Source of the DNA: Amaranthus tricolor | Lineage: Eukaryota; Streptophyta; Magnoliopsida; Caryophyllales; Amaranthaceae | DNA length: 64,000 nt | Assembly: GCF_026212465.1 (NCBI RefSeq) | Contig: NC_080062.1 | Coordinates: 681,501 to 745,500 of the forward strand | Direction: 5' to 3' | Part shown: positions 24,861-35,763 of the stretch, in pieces | Position numbering within the stretch: the stretch's first letter is position 1 | How the letters are laid out: each line of letters begins with the position of its first letter | Translations under genes and position numbers: made by a program | Notes under the pieces: generated by a model | Database searches by the model: none | The model's input: the letters and a program-made list of their open reading frames with translations, nothing else | Told to the model about the DNA's origin: nothing

Positions 24861-25227
24861 CTCCCTCCGTTCTTTTTTATCTTTCACTTTAGGTTTTTCA
24901 CACATATTAAGAAAGATAGAATCTTTGGGTTGTAGTGGGTATTATTTTAATTAAATAGTAGTGTGAAGTAATGATTGTATTGGAAGTATGAGGTTGTAGT
25001 GGGTATTATTTTAATTAAATAGTAGTGTGAAGTAATGATTGTATTAAAAGTATGAGAAAGAAAATAATTATAAATAAAAGAAAAGGGGTAAATTAAAAGA
25101 AAAAGGAGGATTTTAAGGGGTAAAAGTGGGATAAAAACTTTCAAAAAATAGAAAGTATTCTAAAGTGGAAGAACTTATGAAACTACCCATTATAGTAAGG
25201 TGGAAGAACTTAAAAGAACGGAGGGAG
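24861..25227. mobile_element. Stowaway MITE with internal duplication
   Basis: Perfect tips CTCCCTCCGTTCTTTT and its complement, flanked by TA. Inside, a 64-bp unit (starting GTTGTAGTGGGTATTATTTT) is present twice in tandem at 24929 and 24993. 367 bp. Confidence 0.9.
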
Positions 25228-25229
25228 TA

Positions 25230-25940
25230 CAAACAAAAGAAAAACGTAAAGTTAGAACAATTGTTCATTGCTATCATTGAGTTGATTTCGTGTCATATAT
25301 TTGGATTGGATTAAAATTAAATATTAATTTCATATTAATTTATACATACTTGTTAATTAAGTTTCAAAATCACATTAAAATTGAATTAAAATAAAAAGGG
25401 TTTATTTTCACTGATGTAGTTAATTACAACCATGCCGCACCCAATAGAGTATACTATAAATGGGTCTAACATATTCCAGTGTGGGGCCCTCCATTAGAAA
25501 ATATGGCGTATCATTTACTCATAAGGAAAAATATACAAAAAAAAAAATATTATAATTGAACATAACATGTTAAGGAATTTGTGAAATAACTAAAATTATT
25601 AAATATTTTATTATGAGGTGAGAATTAAAATCTTGTGTCATATGAATAAAAGGAAAAAATTTTAAATATACTAGACTAATTCATAATTTTTTATATTATA
25701 TTAATCTTTCTGCATTATGATAAATCAAAATGACAAAAATAGTAGAGTATTTATTTAATTTAATAAGTAAAAGCATTAATTTGACTTGTGTTCAATTAAT
25801 GTGTATCCATTAACTTCCACTAAAAACACCATTAACTTCCACTATGAACACTTTTATCCAAATGGACCCTCAAAGTAATTATGCAAGTTTAACTTTCTTC
25901 TTTTTCTTTCAATTCTTTTCTAAAAATAAATTAATTCAAG
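25230..25940. promoter_or_regulatory. Upstream region of first peptide gene
   Basis: AT-rich. At 25810-25855 the phrase CATTAACTTCCACTA occurs twice in tandem. A related phrase (CCATTACCTTCCAACATGAAC) precedes the peptide gene at 28646, which suggests a shared upstream element. GGACCCTC at 25863-25870 also recurs in the upstream regions of the genes at 29966, 33305 and 37687. Confidence 0.4.
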
Positions 25941-25947
25941 TATATAA
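25941..25947 (+). promoter_or_regulatory. TATA box of first peptide gene
   Basis: TATATAA, 58 bases before the ATG. The following TTTGAGATATA is shared with the promoters at 29878, 33232 and 37611. Confidence 0.65.
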
Positions 25948-25998
25948 ATTTGAGATATATGTAACTTCCATTTGTTCATAAAAGTGAGGAAAACAAAC

Positions 25999-26223
25999 AT
26001 GAAAAATTTGGAGCTTTTATTTGTATTAACACTACTATTATTAAGCTTGAATGGCAAAATAGTAAGTGCCAATAGTTGCATCATAAACACACATCATGTT
26101 CTAAGTCCAAGACCATTTTGCAGCACTAGCAATCGCCATCCTTTTTATACTAATTGCTTATGTAAAGTTACGGATGGAAGGTGCACTGCTTACCGTAAAT
26201 GTCTGCGGAGTACCACTGATTAG
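25999..26223 (+). CDS. Secreted cysteine-rich peptide (type C)
   Basis: A 74-residue precursor. Residues 1-24 form a signal peptide (MKNLELLFVLTLLLLSL, cleavage likely after VSA). The mature part is about 50 residues with six cysteines spaced C-x13-C-x11-C-x-C-x6-C-x5-C. The segment GRCTAYRKC fits the gamma-core rule GxC-x(3-9)-C found in many disulfide-rich defence peptides. The whole spacing does not match defensins, thionins, snakins, hevein-like or RALF peptides as I know them. I chose the ATG at 25999 rather than the upstream 25972 because it starts the signal peptide as in the four paralogues. It is the most diverged member of the cluster. Function is unknown; defence or signalling is inference. 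Confidence 0.8.
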   Translation: MKNLELLFVLTLLLLSLNGKIVSANSCIINTHHVLSPRPFCSTSNRHPFYTNCLCKVTDGRCTAYRKCLRSTTD

Positions 26224-27466
26224 CGGTGTAGAGATGTTTATTCGGGTCATCGAATCGATTTTAGGTCAAATGTTCCGAATCGTTCCAAAATCAAGTCTTA
26301 TATATATCCATGTATGTGTTTACATAATTGTTAATCTATTTTATATCTTGGGTCAAATCAAGTTCAGTTACAAGATTGAGTAAATTTCAAAAGATCGAAT
26401 CTGTTTTGAACACCTTTACTTAATGATAAAATACTTGTATAAATTTAGTCTGTAGTAGCATAGTGTACATCATTTCATTTTAAGAGTAAAATTATAAATA
26501 AAGAAATATTAAGATTGATGTACGCTATGTCAGAACTTATTTCTAAATTATGCTAATTTCTTTTTTTTTTTTTTTGTATAATTTTGTTGAGTTTGCTCTA
26601 AAGACGGATTAGGAAAACAATTTTTGTTTGTACAAGAATAAGATTCATTTTGTTGTCTAATTTCGCCTGACCCTTGAAAAATCTCTCTTTTGGTGGATAT
26701 TTAGAATATAATGGAGTATTGTTATTCATAGTATCTTCTACTGTCTCTTTTATTTATTTTTTTATTTTTTGAGAAAGTATTGCTAAAATTGTCAAATACT
26801 TCTACTATATATCCATGATAATATTCACAAATCACATTTCTCAAGAATAAATTGATCATATATTTTCATTAGCTAGTCTTTTTATTGACGTATCTCAAAC
26901 TCAATCCATTAAAGATTAATACCTACTTATCGTATTTATAATGTCTACTTACATTATTATCATTAATGTTTACTTACCGTATCCTTAATGTCTATTTTCA
27001 ATATCTTAAATGTTTACTTATATTATTCTTAATACCTACTTATAATATTTTAAAAAATATATAATGGTCTCAATTAGAGATGGTCTCTCACAAGAACTTT
27101 TGTATTTTCATTTAAAATAGTTTTGTTGTTAAATAAATATCATAACTAAATTAAATTAATTTAAACATTTATTTTTTCGTTAAACAATTAGTTTATTAGA
27201 AATTAACTCTTTATATAGACATGTTTCCACACTCTTATACAAGAATTTCTCTAAATTGATATATCATAATTATTCACTAACAAAAAAGGCAAATAGACCC
27301 GGAAAAATAGTGCAAAGTTTTTATTAAACTAACTCAATTTAATTAATCTCTTTTATATGTGTAATTTGTAAATTAATTAAGCCTAAATCATATACAAATA
27401 CAAACCTTCAAACGACAACATTAATTTTGATCTCTTCGTCGTTTCCACTCCTCACCTAGGTTCCAC
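26224..27466. other. Intergenic, no gene seen
   Basis: 3' flank of the first peptide gene, then AT-rich sequence. The open frame at 26174-26383 overlaps the peptide gene in another frame and is not supported. Confidence 0.5.
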
Positions 27467-28034
27467 TAAAACGGACACGGACACGACACGGGTAAGGGAA
27501 AACGCCAACTTAAAAATGGCGGACACGGGGACACGAAAATGGTAATATAATAAATATATCAAATTAAAGATAATTTTACAATCTTTCATTTGATATATGT
27601 AAATAAACACTTTAAAAACATAAAACTCACAATTTTTCAACTTTTCAAAATTCAAAGTACAAACACTAAGATTAAGAATTTAAGATTAACAAATAACACA
27701 TTAACAATTTAACATTAACAATTAACAATTAGCAAATATTCAAAGAGGATATAAAAAAAATGGGAATGGAGGTGGGGCAACACCATGTAGAAATAAAAAA
27801 TAATTTTTATTTTATTTTTTTTAAAAAAACGTGTCCTTGACTTCTTGTCGTGTCCCTTGCCGTGTCCCTTCCGTGTCCTTGCCGTGTCCGCGTGTCCGGA
27901 AAAATATTAAAATATTAGACACCTCATTTGACGTGTCGGACACTGATTTTCGCGTGTCCGTTGCGTGTCCGTATCCGATATGTGTCCGACGCTCGATACG
28001 CAGGTTCAGTGGCGTGTCCGTGTATTCCAGCTCC
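27467..28034. mobile_element. Fold-back-like element rich in GTGTCCG
   Basis: The left end has GGACACGGACACGACACGGG and the right half carries more than ten GTGTCCx motifs in the opposite orientation, around an AT-rich centre. The outermost parts pair imperfectly: TTCCACTAAAACGGACACGG with the complement of GTGTCCGTGTATTCCAG. The frames open on both strands at 27821-28070 are products of this repetition. The class is uncertain. It lies between the type C and type A peptide genes. Confidence 0.55.
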
Positions 28035-28579
28035 TCACCACCAATCATAACATCAATAAAACAAAGTTAAATAGGAAGAAATGAACCATTCACAATGGCA
28101 AAAATTAATAGATTTAAAAAAATTATAATATAAAGTATAATTTGCGAATTGCATCAAGTCTTTTGTGAATTACGATTTTAATATCTTTTATTCGAATTAC
28201 AGTCATCAAAGTATCAATGTATACAATGTTCAAGTCAAATCACAAATTCTAACCATTTTAGGGGTCCAAATTTTAGGTTAAAATGGTCGGATTTCTGTGA
28301 TTTTATCGGTCTGAAAGCTATAAACATTAATACTTTGGTGACTGAGATTCGTAGAAAATTTAAACTTTAAAACTGTAATTTGCAAATTATTACCTTTACA
28401 ATATAAATATTTATTTTCAATTTTTTTATTATGCTAAATAATTGTCGGTAGAATTTTTTATTTGCTTGTGGTTCAACTACTACCCATTACCTTCCAACAT
28501 GAACAATTAAAATAATAATGCAAGTTAGTCTAATTCATCCATTATTTATCCAATTCTACCAGAAATATTCCCACTCCAT
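28035..28579. promoter_or_regulatory. Upstream region of type A peptide gene
   Basis: AT-rich, no other gene. CCATTACCTTCCAACATGAAC near 28485-28506 resembles the upstream region of the type C gene. Confidence 0.4.
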
Positions 28580-28586
28580 TATATAA
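28580..28586 (+). promoter_or_regulatory. TATA box, type A peptide gene
   Basis: TATATAA 66 bases before the ATG. The sequence after it (CTTTGATATATT) differs from the type B promoters. Confidence 0.6.
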
Positions 28587-28645
28587 CTTTGATATATTAA
28601 ATTCATTTGAACATATACATATAATTAAAAATAAAAAAAAACACC

Positions 28646-28864
28646 ATGAAAAATAACAAGAATATAGTTTTGCACCTTTTCCTTGTATTTATGCTGCTAA
28701 TATTCAGCTTTAATGAATATATAGCTTCTGCTCAATGCATCACAAACAGAAATAATGTAAAAACTCCACGACCATATTGCAGGGCAGAAATGTATGGTAA
28801 TTGCTTATGTGGGGTCACCAATGGAAGGTGTATCGTGTATAATAAATGTGCCGGCGCTATTTAA
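28646..28864 (+). CDS. Secreted cysteine-rich peptide (type A, copy 1)
   Basis: A 72-residue precursor with a strong signal peptide (MKNNKNIVLHLFLVFMLLIF, cleavage likely after ASA). The mature peptide is about 43 residues with six cysteines spaced C-x13-C-x7-C-x-C-x6-C-x5-C. GRCIVYNKC satisfies the gamma-core rule. Compared with its sister at 37687, the signal peptide is the same except for one missing Ile, but about 19 mature codons encode another residue. The 3' flank is about 97 percent identical to that copy. It is closely followed by the type B gene at 29966 in the same direction, and this A-B pair was duplicated at 31700-33540. No known family fits the spacing that I can recognise. Confidence 0.82.
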   Translation: MKNNKNIVLHLFLVFMLLIFSFNEYIASAQCITNRNNVKTPRPYCRAEMYGNCLCGVTNGRCIVYNKCAGAI

Positions 28865-29261
28865 ATCTGACATATATTTTTAGTTTTTACGATGATTAAA
28901 TTATATATATTCGCTTTTTTCAAATTATATATAAAAGTCTAAAAATAATTAATTAAAATTAATTAATGAATTAAGAAAATTGTATGTTATTAGCGAAATT
29001 GTTGTTTTATTTTAGTTATATATTTATATATCTTTGTGTATGTTTAAATTTTGGATTGAATTTAATTGTACATTAATGTAATTGATGGTTGTATACGGAA
29101 TAAATATAAAGTGTCTTGAGTACAAATTACATTGATAAAAATGTGTTGAGTACAAGTATGTATACCGATCATCCTTATTTATAAAACTAGTTTTGGGTGG
29201 TATACCGGTTTGTGTTCTTGAGCACTCTCACCATGATACTAGACCCATACAATTAATTTAT

Positions 29262-29355
29262 TAATTTAATTAATGATCACTTTAAGATTATAAGTAATCA
29301 CTTTAAAACTATAAATGTAACCACTTTAAAATTGTAAATGGGTTATAATTAGTCA
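29262..29355. repeat. Short repeats of GATCACTTTAAGATTATAA type
   Basis: Three or four degenerate units of about 24 bp containing CACTTTAAxxxTATAA. The same minisatellite-like block occurs at 32577-32645 as part of the duplicated unit, and a longer array lies at 48150-48275. Confidence 0.55.
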
Positions 29356-29877
29356 ATTTAAAATTAATTAAGTAATAACTACTACTTATTTTTTTTTTGC
29401 TTTTCTCGTTTACTTTTTGCACAATTTCAAAGCAAAATTTAAGTCTTAGTATCTCTTAATATACATAATAAAAAATTATAAAAAAATATAATAAAAAAGT
29501 ATATATTAAGACGAATCTAAAAAGATCTCACATGGATATATTTTATTTTATAAATACATTTTTAAAACATTAATCAAATTTCTCTTTCTTAAAAGTGAAA
29601 TATTCCAAACAAAAAAAACATTAAAAAACAGGATCAGTACATCGAAATAATCTAACTGCAAAAACCATCTAATTTAAAAATATGTATAAAAAGAAATACT
29701 ATTATATCAATAACTTTTCAATTTTATTTATTGCACTTAGGTTCAACTATTAAGGACAATACATGCCTCACATATCTTGTCCTTACTTTATTGTGGACCC
29801 TCTATATATTTTTTTTTCCTCCAATAATGTAGTACGGATAACTAATCATAATTTCAATATATATTAATTTCATTTGC

Positions 29878-29884
29878 TATATAA
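29878..29884 (+). promoter_or_regulatory. TATA box, type B gene copy 1
   Basis: TATATAA followed by GTTTGAGATATAAATTCC, conserved at 33232 and 37611. The ATG lies 88 bases downstream. The distance differs between copies because of the AATCCCC array in between. Confidence 0.7.
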
Positions 29885-29906
29885 GTTTGAGATATAAATT
29901 CCATTC

Positions 29907-29941
29907 AATCCCCAATCCCCAATCCCCAATCCCCAATCCCC
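29907..29941 (+). repeat. (AATCCCC)5 in 5' leader
   Basis: Five AATCCCC units. The homologous leaders have three at 33263 and three (one altered) at 37640. This is a variable short repeat in the presumed 5' UTR. Confidence 0.85.
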
Positions 29942-29965
29942 ATCAATTATTTAAAAAAAAACACT

Positions 29966-30199
29966 ATGAAAAATAATAGTAAGAGTAAATTATTTCCTTC
30001 ATTTATTTTTCTTATATTTACATTGCTATTTTTGAGCTTCAATGTGGTTCATATTGAGGGCAAATGCTTGAAGGCCACTGATGCTCAGAGTAAGAGACCA
30101 GTCTGCAACAACGAAAAGCAAGTTGGTAATTGCTTGTGCAAGGTTACAGATTCACATTGCATTGTTTACCATAGATGTCCCCGCCATCAATCAAGTTAA
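29966..30199 (+). CDS. Secreted cysteine-rich peptide (type B, copy 1)
   Basis: A 77-residue precursor. The hydrophobic signal runs to about residue 32 (FIFLIFTLLFLSFNVVH, cleavage likely after IEG). The mature peptide is about 45 residues, basic, with six cysteines spaced C-x12-C-x8-C-x-C-x6-C-x5-C. The Gly of the gamma core is replaced (SHCIVYHRC). It has ten nucleotide differences from the copy at 33305, and all ten change the amino acid. Directly after the stop codon the sequence switches from the native 3' flank seen at 33539 to LTR-derived sequence shared with 45826. Its transcript would therefore end in foreign DNA. Confidence 0.82.
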   Translation: MKNNSKSKLFPSFIFLIFTLLFLSFNVVHIEGKCLKATDAQSKRPVCNNEKQVGNCLCKVTDSHCIVYHRCPRHQSS

Positions 30200-30200
30200 T

Positions 30201-31682
30201 AGCTTTAATATACTTAATGTTATTTAGTGTGATCTCTCATATAAATAGAGAGCTTTCATACTAACATCAAACACATCAAACACAACCCCTAAGCCAAACA
30301 CATAGCCTTTGTTTAATATCTTACTTAATTGTAATACTTCGTTTGTAAGAGTGTTTTACACTATTGAAATAATATAAATTATCAACTACACACCACAGAA
30401 GACGTAGCCATCATTGGTTGAACCTCCTTAAATCATTGGGTCAATTTTGCAAGTTTTACATTATCAAATATTTGTTAGTTCATTGAAATTATTATCGTTC
30501 ATCAAAGTTCTTAACATCCTATCGATTTTGGCAAGTTATTAAAATATCATTAGGGGGACTCTTTATATCCTCATTATGAAGCATCGTTTTTTGAATTTTT
30601 AGGATGGGATCGGAGCACAGGAAGCACTTGTCCATTATAGGGACGGCCCTGCCTTGTGACAAAAGAAAGTAATGACACTAGGGCTAAGTAACAAAAGGTG
30701 ACTTGAATCAAATAGGCGTCATTACTAAATATCAAGAGTCAATATCAAAGCTTACATTTGACCAACTTTTTATTAATTTTCTATTTCATAATCTATAATG
30801 GCCCTCAAGTAAATAAGAACAATTTTCATTAAGTTATGTTGAATTTTCTTCTATGCTAAAAGACTGTTTTGTTTAATTCATTGATCATAATGCTTTATAA
30901 AAACTTAGGTTATTTATTGCAAGATGGCAAACAACGGAATATAATTCGTGACTGTTTAGGTTCTGATAAAATTAATTAATTTAAAATTTATTAATATTAA
31001 ATTTTATAATATATCACAAATAAATATGAGTTATGACGGTTGAGTTAATTCCGCACCCAAATATCTAAAATTCGACCCAAGGCTACTAAATTTAATTAAA
31101 GGTTAAACATAAATAAATAAAGTATTAAATAATAGTCATTTATGATCATATTGCTTCATATTAATTAATATGACGCTGTTAACAAATAGTTTTTGATAAA
31201 AATGATTTGAACATGTCATTACAAAGCTTCTTCTCTAAGCAAAATGCATTTATAGAAAATAAAATTGAATAAAAGTCTTTTCTAATTTATATCGGTCTAA
31301 TCATAAACTTATTTTAAATTAGGCTAAATAGTCAATCAACTAAATTAATTAACACATTCACTTTCGTACTCAAAATACTCACTTTAGTTGTTTAACATTT
31401 TAACACATTATTTTAAATGTTAAAACTAACATTATAAATATTAAAATACTCATTTTTTAAAAATTATATAGTCGCTTTTAATACCATCTAATCTGTGAGA
31501 CCGTTTCATACTAGGGTTGCTCTTGGGGGAGAGTGGCATCATTACTACGTTGGCTTGATATCATTTTCAAAAGAAACAAGTTGAACTTTATAATTGGGCC
31601 AAAAAATAGGTGCAGGGAACTCACTTTAACCCAAAAGGTTTAGCTACCAAGTTTTGTATTCATGTTCATACATAAGTTACCC
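30201..31682. repeat. 1.5-kb segmental duplication, partner of 45826-47463
   Basis: Matches 45826-47463 at roughly 95 percent, apart from a segment of about 160 bp (46190-46350) missing here. The first 320 bases are the 3' half of an LTR, with a TATA-like ATATAAATAGAGAGC. The rest is AT-rich, non-coding sequence. A more decayed third copy of part of it lies near 43190-43400. No gene is visible. Confidence 0.85.
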
Positions 31683-31701
31683 TAATAAATTAGCTACGTT
31701 G

Positions 31702-31731
31702 GCGTATAATAAATGTGCCGGCGCTACCTAA
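31702..31731 (+). pseudogene. 3' relic of a type A peptide gene
   Basis: The last ten codons (VYNKCAGA-like, here AYNKCAGAT, then a stop) and the whole 3' flank of the type A gene at 28646 are present, but everything upstream is lost at a junction with the 1.5-kb repeat. This shows that the A-B pair was duplicated and the second A copy then truncated. Confidence 0.85.
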
Positions 31732-31867
31732 ATCTGACGTATATTTTTAGTTTTTACGATGATAAATTTATGTATATTCGCTTTTTTCAAATTTTATATA
31801 AAAGTTTAATAATAATTAATTAAAATTAATTAATGAATTAAGAAAATTATATGTTATTAGCGAAATT

Positions 31868-32133
31868 TACCACAAATAATTATCGAATTGGCGACAACGC
31901 TTTTCGTCGCCATTTGATAGCTAAACGGTCAAAAAGTAGGCCGGGCGACCACATAGCGACCACTAGCCTCTTCGCTGTATATGTAAAAAAAATAAAAAAA
32001 TAAAAGCTTTTATTTTTTTTAATTTTTTTTAAATATACAGCGACGAATCTAGCGGTCGCTATGTGGTCGCCAAGGGCGACCAACCAACCCCCTCGCTGAT
32101 TTTCCATTGTTATTTCGATAATTATTTGTAGTG
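31868..32133. mobile_element. CACTA-type MITE with 3-bp duplication
   Basis: 266 bp inserted in the 3' flank of the type A relic. The right end reads CACTACAAATAATTATCGA on the minus strand, and the left end is TACCACAAATAATTATCGA. ATT is duplicated on both sides (31865-31867, 32134-32136). The uninterrupted site GCGAAATTGTTG is visible in paralogues at about 29003 and 38034. Inner arms (GCGACCACATAGCGACCACTAG and complement) form a hairpin around an A/T-rich centre. The minus-strand frame at 31880-32107 is not a gene. Confidence 0.85.
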
Positions 32134-33231
32134 ATTGTTGTTTTATTTTAGTTATATATTTATATATCTTTGTGTATGTTTAAATTTTGGATTGAATTTA
32201 ATTATACATTAATGTAATTGATGGTTGTATACCGAATAAATATAAAGTGTCTCGAGTACAAATTCTCATGGACTACTTTGCTCTTTTTTTTTTTTATTGC
32301 AATATGTTTTGGAGTTTTGGCCTTAGATAATTTGTTTTTATATCAAAAAATTGATGGTAATATTGATACATGTAGAATCTTTAAAATGTGGAGTTGAGTT
32401 GAGTTTAGTGAATGTACATTCTAATTAGGGTTGAATATAGTTTAGTTAATAATTTAATACGCTATAGCTTAACCAAAAACTTTAGAGAGATGTTCTCAAT
32501 TGTTATTCTCAATTTTGTGTTCTTGACCACTCTCACCATGATACTAGACCCATACAATTAATTAATTTATTTAATTAATATCACTTTAAGATTATAAGTA
32601 ATAACTTTAAAACTATAAATGTAACCACTTCAAAATTGTAAATGGGTTATAATTAGTCAATTTAAAATTAATTAAGTAATAACTACTACTTCTGTTTTTT
32701 TTTTTACTTTTCTCGTTTACTTTTTGCACAATTTTCAAAGTAAAATTTAAGTCTTAGTATCTCTTAATACACATAATAAAAAATTATAAAAACATATAAT
32801 AATAAAATATATATTAAGGCGAATCTAAAAAGATCTCACATGAATATATTTTATTTTATAAATATATTTCTAAAACATTAATCAAATTTCTCTTTCTTAA
32901 AGATAAAATATTCCAAAAAAAAAAATATTAAAAAACAAAGGAAGTATAATACTATAAGTGTATGTGGATCAATACAATCAAAATAATTTAACCGTAAAAA
33001 CCATCTAATTTAAAAATATGTCTAAAAAGAAATATTATTATATCAATAACTTTTCAATTTTATTTATTGCACTTAAGTTCAACTATTAAGGACAATACAT
33101 ACCTCACATATCTTATCCTTACTTTACTGTGGACCCTCTATACAATAAATATGCATGTTACATTTTTTTTTCCTCCAATAAAGTAGTACGGATAATTATT
33201 CATAATTTCAATATATATTAATTCTATTTGC
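32134..33231. promoter_or_regulatory. Type A 3' flank and type B upstream region, copy 2
   Basis: Duplicates the layout between the type A and B genes at 28865-29877: type A 3' flank, CACTTTAA minisatellite, a degenerate MITE-like block (32690-32950) and the conserved B promoter with CAACTATTAAGGACAATACA and TGTGGACCCTC at about 33078-33138. No other gene. Confidence 0.6.
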
Positions 33232-33238
33232 TATATAA
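33232..33238 (+). promoter_or_regulatory. TATA box, type B gene copy 2
   Basis: TATATAA, 73 bases before the ATG, in the conserved context described at 29878. Confidence 0.7.
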
Positions 33239-33304
33239 GTTTGAGATATAAATTCCATTCAATCCCCAATCCCCAATCCCCGTCAATTATTTAAAAAAAA
33301 CACT

Positions 33305-33538
33305 ATGAAAAATAATAGTAAGAGTAAATTATTTCCTTCATTTATTTTTCTTTTATTTACATTGCTATTTTTGAGCTTCAATGTGGTTCATATTGAGGGC
33401 GAATGCTTGAAGGTCCCTGCTGCTGACAGTAAGAGACCAGTCTGCAAGAACGAAAAGCAAGTTGGTAATTGCTTGTGCAAGGTTACAGATACACATTGCA
33501 TTGTTTACCGTAGATGTCCCCGCCATCAATCAAGTTAA
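33305..33538 (+). CDS. Secreted cysteine-rich peptide (type B, copy 2)
   Basis: A 77-residue precursor, sister of 29966. Signal peptide to about residue 32 and mature six-cysteine peptide with the same spacing (C-x12-C-x8-C-x-C-x6-C-x5-C). Differences from the sister lie mainly between cysteine 1 and cysteine 2 (LKVPAADSKRPV against LKATDAQSKRPV), and at Asn/Lys, Ser/Thr and His/Arg sites further on. Unlike the sister it retains its own 3' flank. The gene is in the same orientation as all others in the cluster. Confidence 0.82.
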   Translation: MKNNSKSKLFPSFIFLLFTLLFLSFNVVHIEGECLKVPAADSKRPVCKNEKQVGNCLCKVTDTHCIVYRRCPRHQSS

Positions 33539-34075
33539 TAGTAGGTTAAATTTATATGTCAATACTTTCTTAAAAATTATGTTTCTATTTTTGGAATTTT
33601 TTTTGGTCCGAGTGGTCAGAGAATCTCTATAGACAAAGGTTTGATTCGAGAATTAATTGACTCAAAGTATTCTTGTCACGAGGATGAAATAAAATGTATT
33701 TAATTATTAGGCTAATTTGTAATTCTCTAAGCTAATTCGAAAACTCTTATTTGTTTCTACACAAGGGTAAGGTTCGGTTCGGCTTAGTGAAATTGTAGTT
33801 TATCTTCTCAACTATGAATTTGAGATTTCAATTATATATGTACGTTTCCTAATTACTTTTACTTCGATTTAATCGTTGAGAAATAATGTTAAATCTTGTT
33901 ATTAAATCATATATAGATGGGATGTTATTAATAGTTGTATGTTAAAATTAATTTGAAGTGCTTGATTGAATTTGATTATGCTCTAGCTCTTTCAATTTTG
34001 ATTAAAGAATTTGTTTGATAAATGATTACTGGTAGGAGGTATTTGTTAAATTGATTAATTGAAAGTAATTTATAG
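33539..34075. other. 3' flank of type B gene, no gene seen
   Basis: Native 3' flank of the type B gene. AT-rich sequence with no coding signal. Confidence 0.5.
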
Positions 34076-34330
34076 CACTACAGCAAAAGGTGGAGTTTTT
34101 AGAGGCTTGAATTTCAACGCAATAGAAAGTGTCGAAAAAAGCACAGAATCTTTAGACGCTTATTTTTTAACGTACAAAACAGTTGATAATTACACAGGCT
34201 TCAATAGTCGAAAATCCAAAAAAATTTAAGCGAAAGGAAGAGCGGGTTCTACCCCGCCTAAACAAAAACAAAATGGCATAATAGCTTAAACAAAAACCCT
34301 AGCCGCTTAAAAGATAATTTCACTTCATTT
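34076..34330 (+). mobile_element. Left end of a CACTA-like element
   Basis: Begins CACTACAGCAAAAGGTGGAG, a typical CACTA tip. Subterminal motifs recur in both orientations (AGAGGCTTGAA, TAGACGCTTA, CAGGCTTCAATAG, CCGCCTAAAC). A matching right end (TTTTGCTGTAGTG) is not found before the peptide-cluster repeat resumes at 35764, so the element is truncated or its right end is decayed. Confidence 0.65.
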
Positions 34331-35198
34331 TTTCATTATCCTCGCCGCCGTCACCATCTCATCCTCGCCGTCAGATTTACCATTTTTTTAATTTGTTAGC
34401 ATTAGAGTATAATTTCATTGCTTACACTTTGTAATTTTTCGAAGCCTATAAACAATTGTGGAAGCATTGAGAAGATGTAAACCATGTGCTCAACTTTACA
34501 GATTTGATTTCATCTCCATTAACTTTTTCTCTTTGTTTTTTTACAATTACATGGAAACTACCGATTTTATCTTGTTAGAATTAAAATCGCAATGTCTTCT
34601 TTGTAGATTGTTCCTTTTAAGTGTTACATTTCTTGTTTGTCAACTTAGGGCTATATATTCACCTATCATCATCAACCTTTTAATATTGATCTTCACTAAT
34701 CTTTGTTTAATTAAATGACTTTAGCATGATAGAGAGGAGTTTTACTTATTACAAGAACATCTGACTATCATATATTTTCTTTAACTTGTTTTCTTTTATA
34801 GTTTCCATGGGGTTTTGATGAAGTCTATATTACAAGCTTGTACCTTAAAAAATGTTTGTTTTGCCAGTATTTAACCATTTTAAAAGAGAATAGTCTTTGT
34901 CTTTGAACAGTGTCATCTTTTTATGCTGCGTTCCAACCTCCATCAAATTAGAAATTGTATTAATTATATACAAGTTCAAAACTAGTCCCTTTTATTAGTG
35001 GATCTTTGCTATAGGTGAACAAGTTTATGGGACTACCTGTTGCAACTTCGATCTGGTTTTTTTAGTTAAGTGCAATCAAACCTACAAACCTTGTGCTCAA
35101 CTTAAATTTATAATCAATAGCGACTTTAGCTTGGCTGACATTTTGTCTTGAGATGAATTTTTATAATTTTGTTGAGCTAATATTGTATTTATCTGATT

Positions 35199-35233
<35 letters not shown>

Positions 35234-35763
35234 TTGTTGTTATCATATGCTTTTGTGAATGATTTTAATTTTGTATATATGATGGCATGATGGTGGTTTG
35301 ACTTTATTTTTTCCTACTTGGTAAATAATAAGAATTATTATTATTTTTATCATTCATTGAATCTTTTTCATATTACTTTTTAGTGCTTATGGTAGAAGTG
35401 TAATTAAGAATTTTTTAATGTTATGTTTTGCTTGTGGTTAGATGAAGTAGACCCTTCATTCTTTTAGTTTTGCTAAAGTTGTGCATTTTGTTTGATGTGT
35501 TGCAGATTTTTGCTGTTGATGTTCATATTATGACTAAGAAATCATTTTTTGCGAAGGTCTTGACGCTAAAGTGAAAATTGCAACATAATGAAAACAATTT
35601 TGCAGGCCTTTAACTTTTGACAAACTTTTAGCTTTATTGATTTTGCACTCTTTAAATATTAAAATTAGGTATTTTTGTTGGTTGGACTTTTCTGACCAAG
35701 TTACGAAAACTTAAGATCAAAGCTCCATCGACGAATGTATGTACGTATATGAATATCGAATTC
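34331..35763. other. Probable interior of CACTA-like element, no gene seen
   Basis: Follows the CACTA tip. Includes a T run at about 35202-35232. The open frame at 34458-34718 has no recognisable domain. The insertion separates type B copy 2 from the next duplicated unit. Confidence 0.4.

Noticed and set aside
27821..28070. Opposing frames of about 75-79 codons
   Set aside because: Produced by GTGTCC repetition in a fold-back element.
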